Below, piece after piece: positions 55,421-62,930 of a stretch of DNA of 64,000 bases. The stretch lies in assembly GCA_964448675.1 (NCBI GenBank), contig CAYUZU010000025.1, positions 1-64,000 on the forward strand. Reading direction: 5' to 3'. Each line of letters starts with the position of its first letter. Position 1 is the first letter of the stretch. Origin of the DNA: CAYUZU01 sp964448675 (lineage in GTDB: Bacteria; Planctomycetota; Phycisphaerae; UBA1845; Fen-1342). The position numbers and the translations under genes are program-made. The notes beneath the pieces are model-generated. The model was not told the DNA's origin, did no database searches, and saw only the letters and a list, made by a program, of their open reading frames with translations.

Positions 55421-55502
55421 ACTTAGGCGGGGCGCGCCGGGGCCCGACCGGGGCCGCGGTCGCGTACGCCGGCGCGGCGCCCGGGCCCGGGCGGCCGACG
55501 GG

Positions 55503-56720
55503 TCAGTTCAGGTCGCTGGTTCCGGCGTCGACGCGGACAAACTCGTCCTGCAGGGCCGCCCAGACCCGCGGATGCAGATCGGGGTCGAGTTCCTCGCGCT
55601 GGGCAAAACTTGCGCCCAGGGGATAGAAGTAATCCGTGTGGCCGTCGCCGCGCCGATCCGGCACGCGCACGACCACGCCCTGCGGATGAATCAGCAGCAG
55701 CGTGCCGCTGTCGAAACCCTCGTCGTGGTAATAGCGCTCGACCGGCGCGATCGGATCACGGTCGTTCGCGACCAGCGCCACCGGTTTCCCGTTGAGGTTG
55801 CTCACGCCGCACAAGCGCAGCCAGTCCGGCGGCGGCGGCGGTGGGGGCTCCACCGGGGGTTGCGGCGGCGTTGGCTCGTCGTCGATCTTCGCCACAGGCG
55901 GCGGCGTCGGGTTTGTCGGCTTCGGCGGTGGTGGTGGTGGCGGCGGGGTGTACGGCTTGAACAGGTTGCGCTCCAGCACGGCCGCATAGGCCCCGAATTC
56001 GCGCGGCAGGTCGCCCTGCTCCAGCTCTTCGATGAGCGGCTCTTCGGCCGCGGCGATGGGCGTCGCCTTGACCCCCTTGACCTTCGGCAGCACCAGCGTC
56101 GTCGCGGTGATGTGCACCGTCAGCTCGGGCCCGTCCGGACCGATCGCCCCGGCGTTGCCGCGCCGGCTGCGGGGCCCGCGCGGACGCCGCGCGGCGCGGT
56201 CGCCGCGCGCCCGGCCGCGGTTGACATCCGTGATCACGCGCGACTCGGCCGACAGCGTCACCTTGTCGATCCGCGCGATATAGTTCTGGCGGTAGAAGTC
56301 GCTCAGGAAGCCGATGACCTGCTTGAGCGTGCCGGCGGTGTTGATCGTTACCGGCACGCGGGTGAAGTCGGCCTTGTTGGAGACGAGCGGCCCGGGGCTG
56401 ACCTTGGTGTCCTGCGCCGACGGATCGCTGGACAGGCCGTGCCGCGCCAGCAGCCGATGGATGTTCTCCATGAACAGGAGCTGGGCCTCCTGCGGATCGG
56501 TCGACAGCGTCTGGGCCGTGACCTCCTGGAACGCCTGGTCGATGTCGGCCAGGGCGCTGAGCTCGCCGCGCAGCTTCGTCTGCTGCTGCCGGGCGTCGGC
56601 GATGTCCTTCTTGATACCGCGGAACGGGGTGATGGCGACCGTGTTCACCAGCCACCACAACCCCAGCCCCGCCAGGGTGCCACCGACGCCGATGGCCATG
56701 TATCGCTCGCGTTGCGTCAT
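55503..56720 (-). CDS. gspM: GspM/PilO-like inner-membrane protein with possible PilP/GspC-like C-terminal domain
   Basis: 405 residues; GGAG 7 nt before the ATG. One transmembrane helix near residues 8-28 follows a short cytoplasmic start; then a coiled coil and a ferredoxin-like PilO/GspM region (about 60-240: TRVPVTINTAGTLKQVIGFLSDFY). A proline-rich linker (about 265-300) leads to a C-terminal β domain (WLRLCGVSNLNGKPVALVAND, then GTLLLIHPQGVVVRVPD) that looks like the HR domain of GspC or PilP, which docks onto the secretin N0. The C-terminal identification is inference. If right, one protein joins the assembly platform to the secretin, replacing a separate GspC. Confidence 0.72.
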   Translation of the reverse strand: MTQRERYMAIGVGGTLAGLGLWWLVNTVAITPFRGIKKDIADARQQQTKLRGELSALADIDQAFQEVTAQTLSTDPQEAQLLFMENIHRLLARHGLSSDPSAQDTKVSPGPLVSNKADFTRVPVTINTAGTLKQVIGFLSDFYRQNYIARIDKVTLSAESRVITDVNRGRARGDRAARRPRGPRSRRGNAGAIGPDGPELTVHITATTLVLPKVKGVKATPIAAAEEPLIEELEQGDLPREFGAYAAVLERNLFKPYTPPPPPPPPKPTNPTPPPVAKIDDEPTPPQPPVEPPPPPPPDWLRLCGVSNLNGKPVALVANDRDPIAPVERYYHDEGFDSGTLLLIHPQGVVVRVPDRRGDGHTDYFYPLGASFAQREELDPDLHPRVWAALQDEFVRVDAGTSDLN

Positions 56721-56753
56721 TGTTCAGCTCCGCACCGCCGGTCTACCTGAATA

Positions 56754-58361
56754 TCAACCGCGTCGCCGGTCGGCCTTGCGACGCAGGCGCTCGCGCTGCT
56801 CGACCTGCTTGTCGTGCTCGACGAGTTCCACCGGCGTGATCTCGACGTCGATCTTGCCCTTGAACTTCTGCCCGTCGCTGATTTCCTGCCAGGTCTTGAA
56901 GCCCACCTCGTACACGGGCTCACCGTCGTGCTCCAGGCTGCGCAGCGTGTCGATGAACTCCATCGCCGTGTCGAAGTCCGCCGCGTGCAGGTTGCGCAGC
57001 GCAATGCGATGCCGCCGGCCACTCTCCATGTCGATCGCCTGCACGAGCATGCGCTTGCCCGGCGCGACGGCGGCCTGCGAAATCGCCAGCAGCTCTTCCG
57101 GCCAGATCGCCCCGACTTCCCATTCCTCGGCGCGTTCCTTCTGCTGGAGGATGTACTGCCGGTCCTCCAGCTTCTCGCGCAAATTCGCGTTGGTGGTGCG
57201 CAGCTTCTCGTACTGGGTGGACAGGTCCCAGTACCACTTGCCCAGCGCGCCGCCAACCACCCCCAGCACAATCACCGCCGCCGCCACGCCGGCGCGCACA
57301 CGGCGCTGCATGGTCTCCCGGGCCGAGATCGGCTTCTTGGGGTTGAGGAAGTCCAGCGCGAGCATGCCCTCGCGACTGAGCCCCCACGCCAACCCCAGCG
57401 CCGCCGAGAACGACCGCAGCTTCGCCGCCTCGCCCTCGTCGACACTGAGCGCGTCGGTCGGGTCGTACAGCAGCACCGGATAACCCAGGCGCCGCTCGAG
57501 GTCCTCGGCGAACTGCGACTCGATCCCGGTGCCGCCGGCGACGATCACGCGATCGACGTGCGCGTCGTGCTCGGTCGCGCGGTAGGCCTGCAGCGTGCGG
57601 GTGACCTCGACCAGCAGTTCTTCGACGGCGCCGTCGATCGCGGTGTCGGCGGCCTCGAGGTCGGCCACGTCCGCCAGTGAGATGATGCTCGAATCATCGC
57701 GGGTGACGGAATCTGCGTCCGGCAGCGGGATATTCACGTTCGCCGAGCGGGCAAATGCCAGCGAGGCCCCGTGGAACACGTCGATCTCGGTCGCGCCGGG
57801 CCCGACGTCCACCAGCAGGATCTGCCGGTCCGACAGGTCCATCACGTGCTGCAGACTGACCAGGTTCGCATAGGGCCGCAGCCCGATCCGCGCCGGCGTC
57901 AGCCCCGCCGCGTCGCACGTCGCCCGCACGCGGTCGAGCGTGTCGTTGGTCACGGCGGCCAGCAGTACCTCGATCGCCTGGCCTTCCTCGTCACGGTTGG
58001 TCACGACGTAGTCGATCGCGGCCGAGTCGACCGAGAACGGCAATTCGCGCATGGCCTGGAAGCGGACGGCCGCGGCCACCTCGTTGTCCGGGGTGGGCGG
58101 CAGCGCCAGGCGGTTGATCACGGCGCGTTCGCGCGGCACGTCGACGAGGACCGACTTGAACCGCAGCCGGTGCCGGCGCAGCATCTGCTGGATGAACTCG
58201 CCCATCGCCTGCGGGTCGTCGGCGTCGACGCTGTTGGGCAGGCGATGCGAGTGGGCGTCCTCCAGCGACATCTTCTTCTTGCCGCTGTGGCGCGCCACGA
58301 CCAGACGCAGCGCGCGCTTGTCCCAGTCGAGGCACAGTACTCTTCGTGCGAGCTTGATCAC
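56754..58361 (-). CDS. gspL: GspL-type protein, PilM-PilN-like fusion
   Basis: 535 residues from a GTG start with AGGAG 6 nt upstream. Residues 1-330 are an actin-like PilM/GspL cytoplasmic domain (VLCLDWDKRALRLVVA, ILLVDVGPGATEIDVFHG, VIVAGGTGIESQFAEDLE). A transmembrane helix (GVAAAVIVLGVVGGALG) near residue 355 is followed by a coiled coil and a periplasmic PilN-like α/β domain. This is the arrangement of GspL: it links the GspE ATPase to the inner-membrane platform. It ends 33 nt before the gspM-like gene. Confidence 0.82.
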   Translation of the reverse strand: MIKLARRVLCLDWDKRALRLVVARHSGKKKMSLEDAHSHRLPNSVDADDPQAMGEFIQQMLRRHRLRFKSVLVDVPRERAVINRLALPPTPDNEVAAAVRFQAMRELPFSVDSAAIDYVVTNRDEEGQAIEVLLAAVTNDTLDRVRATCDAAGLTPARIGLRPYANLVSLQHVMDLSDRQILLVDVGPGATEIDVFHGASLAFARSANVNIPLPDADSVTRDDSSIISLADVADLEAADTAIDGAVEELLVEVTRTLQAYRATEHDAHVDRVIVAGGTGIESQFAEDLERRLGYPVLLYDPTDALSVDEGEAAKLRSFSAALGLAWGLSREGMLALDFLNPKKPISARETMQRRVRAGVAAAVIVLGVVGGALGKWYWDLSTQYEKLRTTNANLREKLEDRQYILQQKERAEEWEVGAIWPEELLAISQAAVAPGKRMLVQAIDMESGRRHRIALRNLHAADFDTAMEFIDTLRSLEHDGEPVYEVGFKTWQEISDGQKFKGKIDVEITPVELVEHDKQVEQRERLRRKADRRRG

Positions 58362-58437
58362 AATCAGCTCCTGTCGTCAGGCCCCTGCCTTGGACGCCAG
58401 CGGGCGCCGGCGGGCGCCACGCCGGCCGACCCGCCGG

Positions 58438-59802
58438 CTACTGGTCCAGCAGGATCACGTTCTCCTCGTCGATCGGCCAGGCGAAACCCAGCCGCGTGAG
58501 GTCGCGATGATACAACACTTGCAGGAACGGGCCACGGACTTCAACAATCCATTCATATCGGCGGGCCAGCTTCACATGGTCCGCATAACCGAGAATCTCC
58601 ACGTGAAACTGATAGGCTTCGGTGGTCAGGCGGTCTTTCACCTGCTCGAAAACGTCCGGCTCCAGCGCCCCGGACGCCGTCAGCCAGTCCAGGGATTGTA
58701 GCGCCGCGGGATCCTGCTCCTGGCGGAGGGCGATGATCTGCTCGGCGCCCTCCGCGGTCATGCCATCCAGCGCCCGCAGGACCCGCAGCGGCGCCGTCGC
58801 GACGTGGATCTTCGCGAGGCTACCCGTCGCCGAGCTATTGGGATCGTTCGGATCGCCGGTCGCGTACGGGTCGTCGAATTCGTACGGATCGCCGTACTCG
58901 TTCGGGTCGTTCGGATCATTCGGGTCGTTGGGGTCATTGGGATCGTTCGGATCGTTCGGGTCGCCGCCGTTGCCGTCGCCCGGCTCGCGCGACCAGACGG
59001 TCACGTACGGGGCCAGGCCGCGGTCGAGCAGTCCGTCGGCGTTGTCGTAATAGGGAAACGTCTCGTCCGCGTCATCCTCGTTTCGATCGAGGATGCCGTT
59101 GCGGTTGACGTCCTCGCCGTACAGCACGGCCGCGCTGAAGCCCTTGATCATCAGCAGCTCCTCGACCGTGTCGAGCGGGCCGTTCTTCGGGAAGTAGCCG
59201 GGCTCGAGCAGCTCGTAGTAGTCGCGCTCCGCCCCGTTGGGGCGCGGCTCGTCATCCGCATCGAGCCAGTCAAGCAGCGCGTCGACGAGCTCCGGCGCGT
59301 TCTCCAGGTCCAGCCCGATGAGCACGTCTTCGACCAGCCGCGTGATCTCGCCCTCGGTGGCGGCGTTGAGGTTGAGCTTGCTGGCCTCGGCCGTGAGGCC
59401 AAAGCGCATCGTGTCCTCGATCCCGTCGTGGCGCTGCGCCACGACGCTGTACCGCCAGGCGGGCGGCACGATGTCGTCCCGGTCGAACATGTCCTCGCGC
59501 GTGCGCAGGTCGGCGACCGGATCATCCTGGCGCTCGAATGCCGGCGAATACACCAGCGCATGGCGCAAACGCTGCGGCGCGTCGAACCACGCGTTGGGGT
59601 CGTTGCGCGCCTCGCGCAGCAACAGCGTGACCTCCTGCAGGCCCGATTCCGCCGCCAGCCGGGCCTGCTGCGTGTCGCGTTCCGCCTCCGCCGCGGAAAC
59701 CTCGGCGCGCACGAAGTACGTGAAGCCGGCCATGATCAGCGCGAGCACACCGATCAGCACCAGCACCACCGGCAGGACAAAGCTCGTGCGGCGTCGGTTC
59801 AG
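58438..59802 (-). CDS. gspK: Type II secretion minor pseudopilin GspK, probable CTG start
   Basis: 454 residues if translation begins at CTG 59802. GGAGGTGA lies 6 nt upstream, CTG overlaps the gspJ stop as CTGA, and the product then has a proper basic leader (NRRRTS) before the helix FVLPVVLVLIGVLALIMAGF. The first GTG (59769) would cut the leader and part of the helix away. The body is GspK-like (DTQQARLAAESGLQEV, EITRLVEDVLIGLDLENAPELVDALLDWLDADDE, a helix-hairpin-helix near the end). A DPN repeat lies at about residues 281-301. GspK caps the pseudopilus tip with I and J. Confidence 0.82.
   Translation of the reverse strand: MNRRRTSFVLPVVLVLIGVLALIMAGFTYFVRAEVSAAEAERDTQQARLAAESGLQEVTLLLREARNDPNAWFDAPQRLRHALVYSPAFERQDDPVADLRTREDMFDRDDIVPPAWRYSVVAQRHDGIEDTMRFGLTAEASKLNLNAATEGEITRLVEDVLIGLDLENAPELVDALLDWLDADDEPRPNGAERDYYELLEPGYFPKNGPLDTVEELLMIKGFSAAVLYGEDVNRNGILDRNEDDADETFPYYDNADGLLDRGLAPYVTVWSREPGDGNGGDPNDPNDPNDPNDPNDPNDPNEYGDPYEFDDPYATGDPNDPNSSATGSLAKIHVATAPLRVLRALDGMTAEGAEQIIALRQEQDPAALQSLDWLTASGALEPDVFEQVKDRLTTEAYQFHVEILGYADHVKLARRYEWIVEVRGPFLQVLYHRDLTRLGFAWPIDEENVILLDQ
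58900..58962 (-). repeat. Seven 9-bp repeats encoding Asp-Pro-Asn in gspK
   Basis: Units read GACCCGAAC or close variants. Followed by more acidic Asp/Tyr/Gly sequence (EYGDPYEFDD). A low-complexity acidic loop, perhaps calcium-binding. Confidence 0.9.
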
Positions 59803-60677
59803 CGCTCACCTCCTTCGAGCGGTTCCCCGCCCTCCGCGCCGTACACCTCCTCGGCCGTGTCCATCACGCGGTTCATCCGCGCCGAGAACATCTCGTCGGC
59901 GCCGGGGATGCGGATGATGCGGCTGAAGCGGTTGGGATTCACGCGCTCCGGCCCGAGCGGATACTCATCGATGGTGAATTCCGTCAGGTCGCGGTCTTCG
60001 TACTCTTCCAGCGTCAGCGAGTCGTAGCCGATGGTCACCTGCACCAGGTGCGGCAGGCGATTGCCCTCGTTGACCTGCCAGGTCGTGGTCCACTCGGCCC
60101 CGTCGAAGTAGCGAAACTCGAGATAGCCGACCTCCGGCGCCCACAAGTCGTGCCGCTGGTAGATCAGGTCCTCACCCTCCGGCACGTCCTCTTCGGTCTC
60201 CGCCGGGTCGAGCGCCCAGCGCTCGCCGCGCAGCAGCCCCGCCACCAGCGGATCCCCCTCCTCGGTCTCTTCCTCCGGATCGATCCACAGCGAGTAGCTG
60301 ATCTGCCGCAGGTCGTGCCGCGCCGGCGGGCGCGCCGCATCCTCGCGGAAGTACGCGTAGAGGCTGCGGTCGGGCAGCGGCGTGGTGATGAACGTGATGC
60401 TGCGCCGATCGCCCTGAAACTGCATCATCTGCGGAAAGCCGACGCTCTCCATCGCGACGGTGTGCCGCAGCTCGCTCGCGATGCGTTCGAGGATGTTCTT
60501 GGCGAGTTGCGTGCGTTTGGCGGTGATCCCCGCCTTTTCGCGGTATTCGAGCGTCTGCCAGAAGAAGTTGAGCAGGCTGCCCAGCAGCAGCGCAATCAGC
60601 GCAATCGAGATGACCACCTCGAGCAGCGTCATGCCGCAGCGGCGTGCCGGCTGGTTCCGGCGGCCCACGTGTCGCAT
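59799..60677 (-). CDS. gspJ: Type II secretion minor pseudopilin GspJ
   Basis: 292 residues; GGAGGG about 6 nt before the ATG, which overlaps the gspI stop as ATGA. The prepilin start is RRCGMTLLEVVISIALIALLLGS: Gly at -1 and Glu at +5, as needed for prepilin peptidase. The remainder is the mixed α/β GspJ head with acidic inserts (EEETEEGDP, EETEEDVPEGED), longer than the usual 190-210 residues. Works in the pseudopilus tip with I and K. Confidence 0.88.
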   Translation of the reverse strand: MRHVGRRNQPARRCGMTLLEVVISIALIALLLGSLLNFFWQTLEYREKAGITAKRTQLAKNILERIASELRHTVAMESVGFPQMMQFQGDRRSITFITTPLPDRSLYAYFREDAARPPARHDLRQISYSLWIDPEEETEEGDPLVAGLLRGERWALDPAETEEDVPEGEDLIYQRHDLWAPEVGYLEFRYFDGAEWTTTWQVNEGNRLPHLVQVTIGYDSLTLEEYEDRDLTEFTIDEYPLGPERVNPNRFSRIIRIPGADEMFSARMNRVMDTAEEVYGAEGGEPLEGGER

Positions 60678-61675
60678 CAGCCGCCCTCCTGCTTGCGCAT
60701 CTCGTCGCGAATCCGCAGCAGGTCCTCGATGGTCATGCGGCCGCCTTCGCGCCCGCCGCCATCGTCGCCGTAATCACCAGCGCCGCCACGCCCCCCGCCG
60801 CCACGATTGCCCCGGCCGCCCTGGCCGCCGCCGGCACCGCGGCCCCCGCCTGCGCCGCCAGCGCCGCCAGCACCACCCGCCCCGCCGCCGAACTCGCCGA
60901 ACGGATCCATGAACTGCTGGATATCGCCGGGCAGGCCGGTGCCAGCACCCGCGCCACCCCCGAACTGCTTGATGAAGTCATTGAGGTCGCCGCCCATACC
61001 GCTGCTGGCACCGAGCAGCGACTGCAGCATGGGCATGACCTGTTCGAGCGTCTGCGCGTCGACCGAGGCGATGATCTGCTGCAGGCTGACCGTGGTGCTG
61101 TCGAAGCCGCCCAGCAGCGTCAGCAGATCGGGCACCTGCGCCGCGAGTTCCGGCGGAATCCCGGCGTCCGCGAGCATCTGCTCGTCGACGTCGAGCTCTT
61201 CCAGGTTGATCTCCACGGGCCGGGCCCGCAGAAAGGCGACCTCGCGCACGAGCTTCGCATCCTCGATCGTGTGGTATTCCGGATTGGCCTGGCGCAGGAT
61301 CTGGACGCGGACGACGAACAGGTCTTCGTTCGGGTCCTGCGGGTCGGCTGGCAGCGCCTCGATCCGCCAGTAATACTCGGGGTAGCGCACGTGCAGGCCC
61401 CAGAAGGCGGTGTCCTCCTCGCCCTGGGGAAACTCGTGCACCTGCTCGTCACCCGCGAGAATCAGTTCCTGAATCTCCGGGTCGAACTCGAGCAGCGCCA
61501 GGATGCGCTCGGTCATGCAGGACGCCTCGAGCTGCTGCTCGGCGTACTCGGTCATTTTCAGCCCGCTCACGAGCTGCGCGCCGAGCAGGCCCATCGCCGA
61601 GACCATGATCGTCAGGGCGAGGACTACCTCCAGCAGCACGCCGGCCGACCGGTTGTAGTGCCGGCAACGGCTCAT
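60677..61675 (-). CDS. gspI: Type II secretion minor pseudopilin GspI with glycine-rich tail
   Basis: 332 residues; ATG 61675 overlaps the gspH stop as ATGA, with GGAGG 10 nt upstream. The N-terminus has a prepilin-like sequence RSAGVLLEVVLALTIMVSAMGLLGAQ with Gly at -1 and Glu at +5. After the short GspI head (to about residue 150) comes a helical segment and then about 70 residues of nearly pure Gly/Ala/Arg (GGAGGAGGAGGAGGGRG type). Usual GspI has about 120-130 residues, so the C-terminal two-thirds is an addition. GspI was chosen by position and motif. Confidence 0.8.
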   Translation of the reverse strand: MSRCRHYNRSAGVLLEVVLALTIMVSAMGLLGAQLVSGLKMTEYAEQQLEASCMTERILALLEFDPEIQELILAGDEQVHEFPQGEEDTAFWGLHVRYPEYYWRIEALPADPQDPNEDLFVVRVQILRQANPEYHTIEDAKLVREVAFLRARPVEINLEELDVDEQMLADAGIPPELAAQVPDLLTLLGGFDSTTVSLQQIIASVDAQTLEQVMPMLQSLLGASSGMGGDLNDFIKQFGGGAGAGTGLPGDIQQFMDPFGEFGGGAGGAGGAGGAGGGRGAGGGQGGRGNRGGGGRGGAGDYGDDGGGREGGRMTIEDLLRIRDEMRKQEGG

Positions 61676-62349
61676 CGCGTCCAGTCCTCCACATCTTCCA
61701 GGTCGTACTCGTCCTCGTCGTCGTCTTCGATCGGCTCGGGCCGCTCGACATCGTCGGGCTCGAGCCGCGGCCACGGCTCGGTCGTCACCCGCGCGAGCCG
61801 CCCGTCGAGCGTCATCAGCAGCGCCCGCCCCGCCGCGTCGCGCAGCACCCAGCGCAGCGAGTTGCTCGTACCGTCCGGCAGAAACGTGATCGCCAGCTCT
61901 TGCTCGAACCCCTCGTACTCGGCGAGCAGCGGCGGCTCGAGCTCCATCTCGGGAAACTCGAGCTCGTCATCGACGATGAAGACCGGCGCGGGGCCGTCGG
62001 GCAACAGCTGCACCGCTTCGACCCAGACGTCGTCCAGCAGCGGCGCGGTCCGAGCCCAGGGCGCGTCGACGGTTTCCCACCAGTGCGGCGCCTTGATCGG
62101 CTCGAGCTGGCGCTGGATCTTCATGCTGCCGTCGAGCCGGATCAGCACGCGGTACTCGCGCGCGTGGTTGATCGCCTCGGCGCGACACATGGCACAGGTG
62201 GTCTCCATGCGCCGCGCGGATTCACGCACACCCTCCCCCGCGAGCGAACCCTGGAAATCCGGCAGCACGAACGCCGCGATCATGCCGAGCACCGCGATCA
62301 CGATCACCAGCTCCAGAAGCGTAAACCCAGGCTGCCTGGTGGGGCACAT
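61672..62349 (-). CDS. gspH: Type II secretion minor pseudopilin GspH
   Basis: 225 residues from ATG 62349 (GAGGAG 7 nt upstream). The prepilin leader is short (CPTRQPG) and the helix is FTLLELVIVIAVLGMIAAFV with Gly at -1 and Glu at +5. A helix with TTCAMCRAEAINHAREYRV and a β-rich head of GspH type follow; the acidic C-terminus (EDDDEDEYDLEDVED) is unusual. GspH is a minor pseudopilin near the tip of the pseudopilus. Confidence 0.85.
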   Translation of the reverse strand: MCPTRQPGFTLLELVIVIAVLGMIAAFVLPDFQGSLAGEGVRESARRMETTCAMCRAEAINHAREYRVLIRLDGSMKIQRQLEPIKAPHWWETVDAPWARTAPLLDDVWVEAVQLLPDGPAPVFIVDDELEFPEMELEPPLLAEYEGFEQELAITFLPDGTSNSLRWVLRDAAGRALLMTLDGRLARVTTEPWPRLEPDDVERPEPIEDDDEDEYDLEDVEDWTR

Positions 62350-62415
62350 CGGGACGCTCCTCAAACCGGCAACCGGCAACAACACGGGCGGACGGGCGCC
62401 GCGCTGCGCCACCTG

Positions 62416-62871
62416 CTACGTTTCCTGCCAGTTCTTGATGTCGTCTTCAGTGTCCGGCTCCTTGTCCGGCCCGGCGCTCGACAGGTCATAGCTGTTCTCG
62501 TTGATATCGCCGGGATACACGTAGATCCACTCGACACCCCACGGGTCCTGCAGGTCGGTGGCCTTCTTGAGATACGGGCCGTCCCACTTCTCGGCCAACT
62601 CCTCGTCTTCCGGCGGCTCCATGAGCAACTGCAAGCCGCCCTCGTCGGACAGCGGGAACGTGCCCATGTGCACGCGATAGAGATCCAGCGCGCCGCCCAG
62701 CCCCGACGTCACCGCGGCCTGCGCCAGGTCCTCGCGGGCCCGGTCGCCGGCGCTGAAGAACTGCGGGCCCACGAACGCCGCCAGCAGGCCGATGATGACC
62801 ACGACCATCAGCACCTCGAGCAGCGTGAACGCGCGCTTGCGCGACGAGATCCTCTTCACCTTCTTGTTCAT
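62416..62871 (-). CDS. gspG: Type II secretion major pseudopilin GspG
   Basis: 151 residues from ATG 62871, chosen for a GGAG 9 nt upstream (ATG 62901 is an alternative). The leader is basic (KKVKRISSRKRA) and the pilin helix is FTLLEVLMVVVIIGLLAAFVGPQ, with Ala rather than Gly at -1. The rest is a complete GspG: LGGALDLYRVHMGTFPLSDEGLQLL-like segment, WDGPYLKKATDLQDPWG, and the calcium-loop end YDLSSAGPDKEPDTEDDIKNW. It is the main subunit of the pseudopilus. It lies 29 nt after gspF. Confidence 0.93.
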   Translation of the reverse strand: MNKKVKRISSRKRAFTLLEVLMVVVIIGLLAAFVGPQFFSAGDRAREDLAQAAVTSGLGGALDLYRVHMGTFPLSDEGGLQLLMEPPEDEELAEKWDGPYLKKATDLQDPWGVEWIYVYPGDINENSYDLSSAGPDKEPDTEDDIKNWQET

Positions 62872-62930
62872 CACCATCATCTCCACATTGCGATTCGTCA
62901 TCGTCTGTCCGTTACTCCGCGTTATCCTTC

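Larger units (their letters stand above)
55147..55502. other. 356-nt gap between gspM-like gene and gspD
   Basis: The other gsp genes are close or overlapping, so this gap stands out. It holds a terminator-like hairpin (55402-55420), a TATAAA box (55334-55339) and a hairpin in the gspD leader (55209-55230), each listed separately. The part 55421-55500 is extremely GC-rich with several self-complementary stretches but nothing I can name. Confidence 0.5.
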
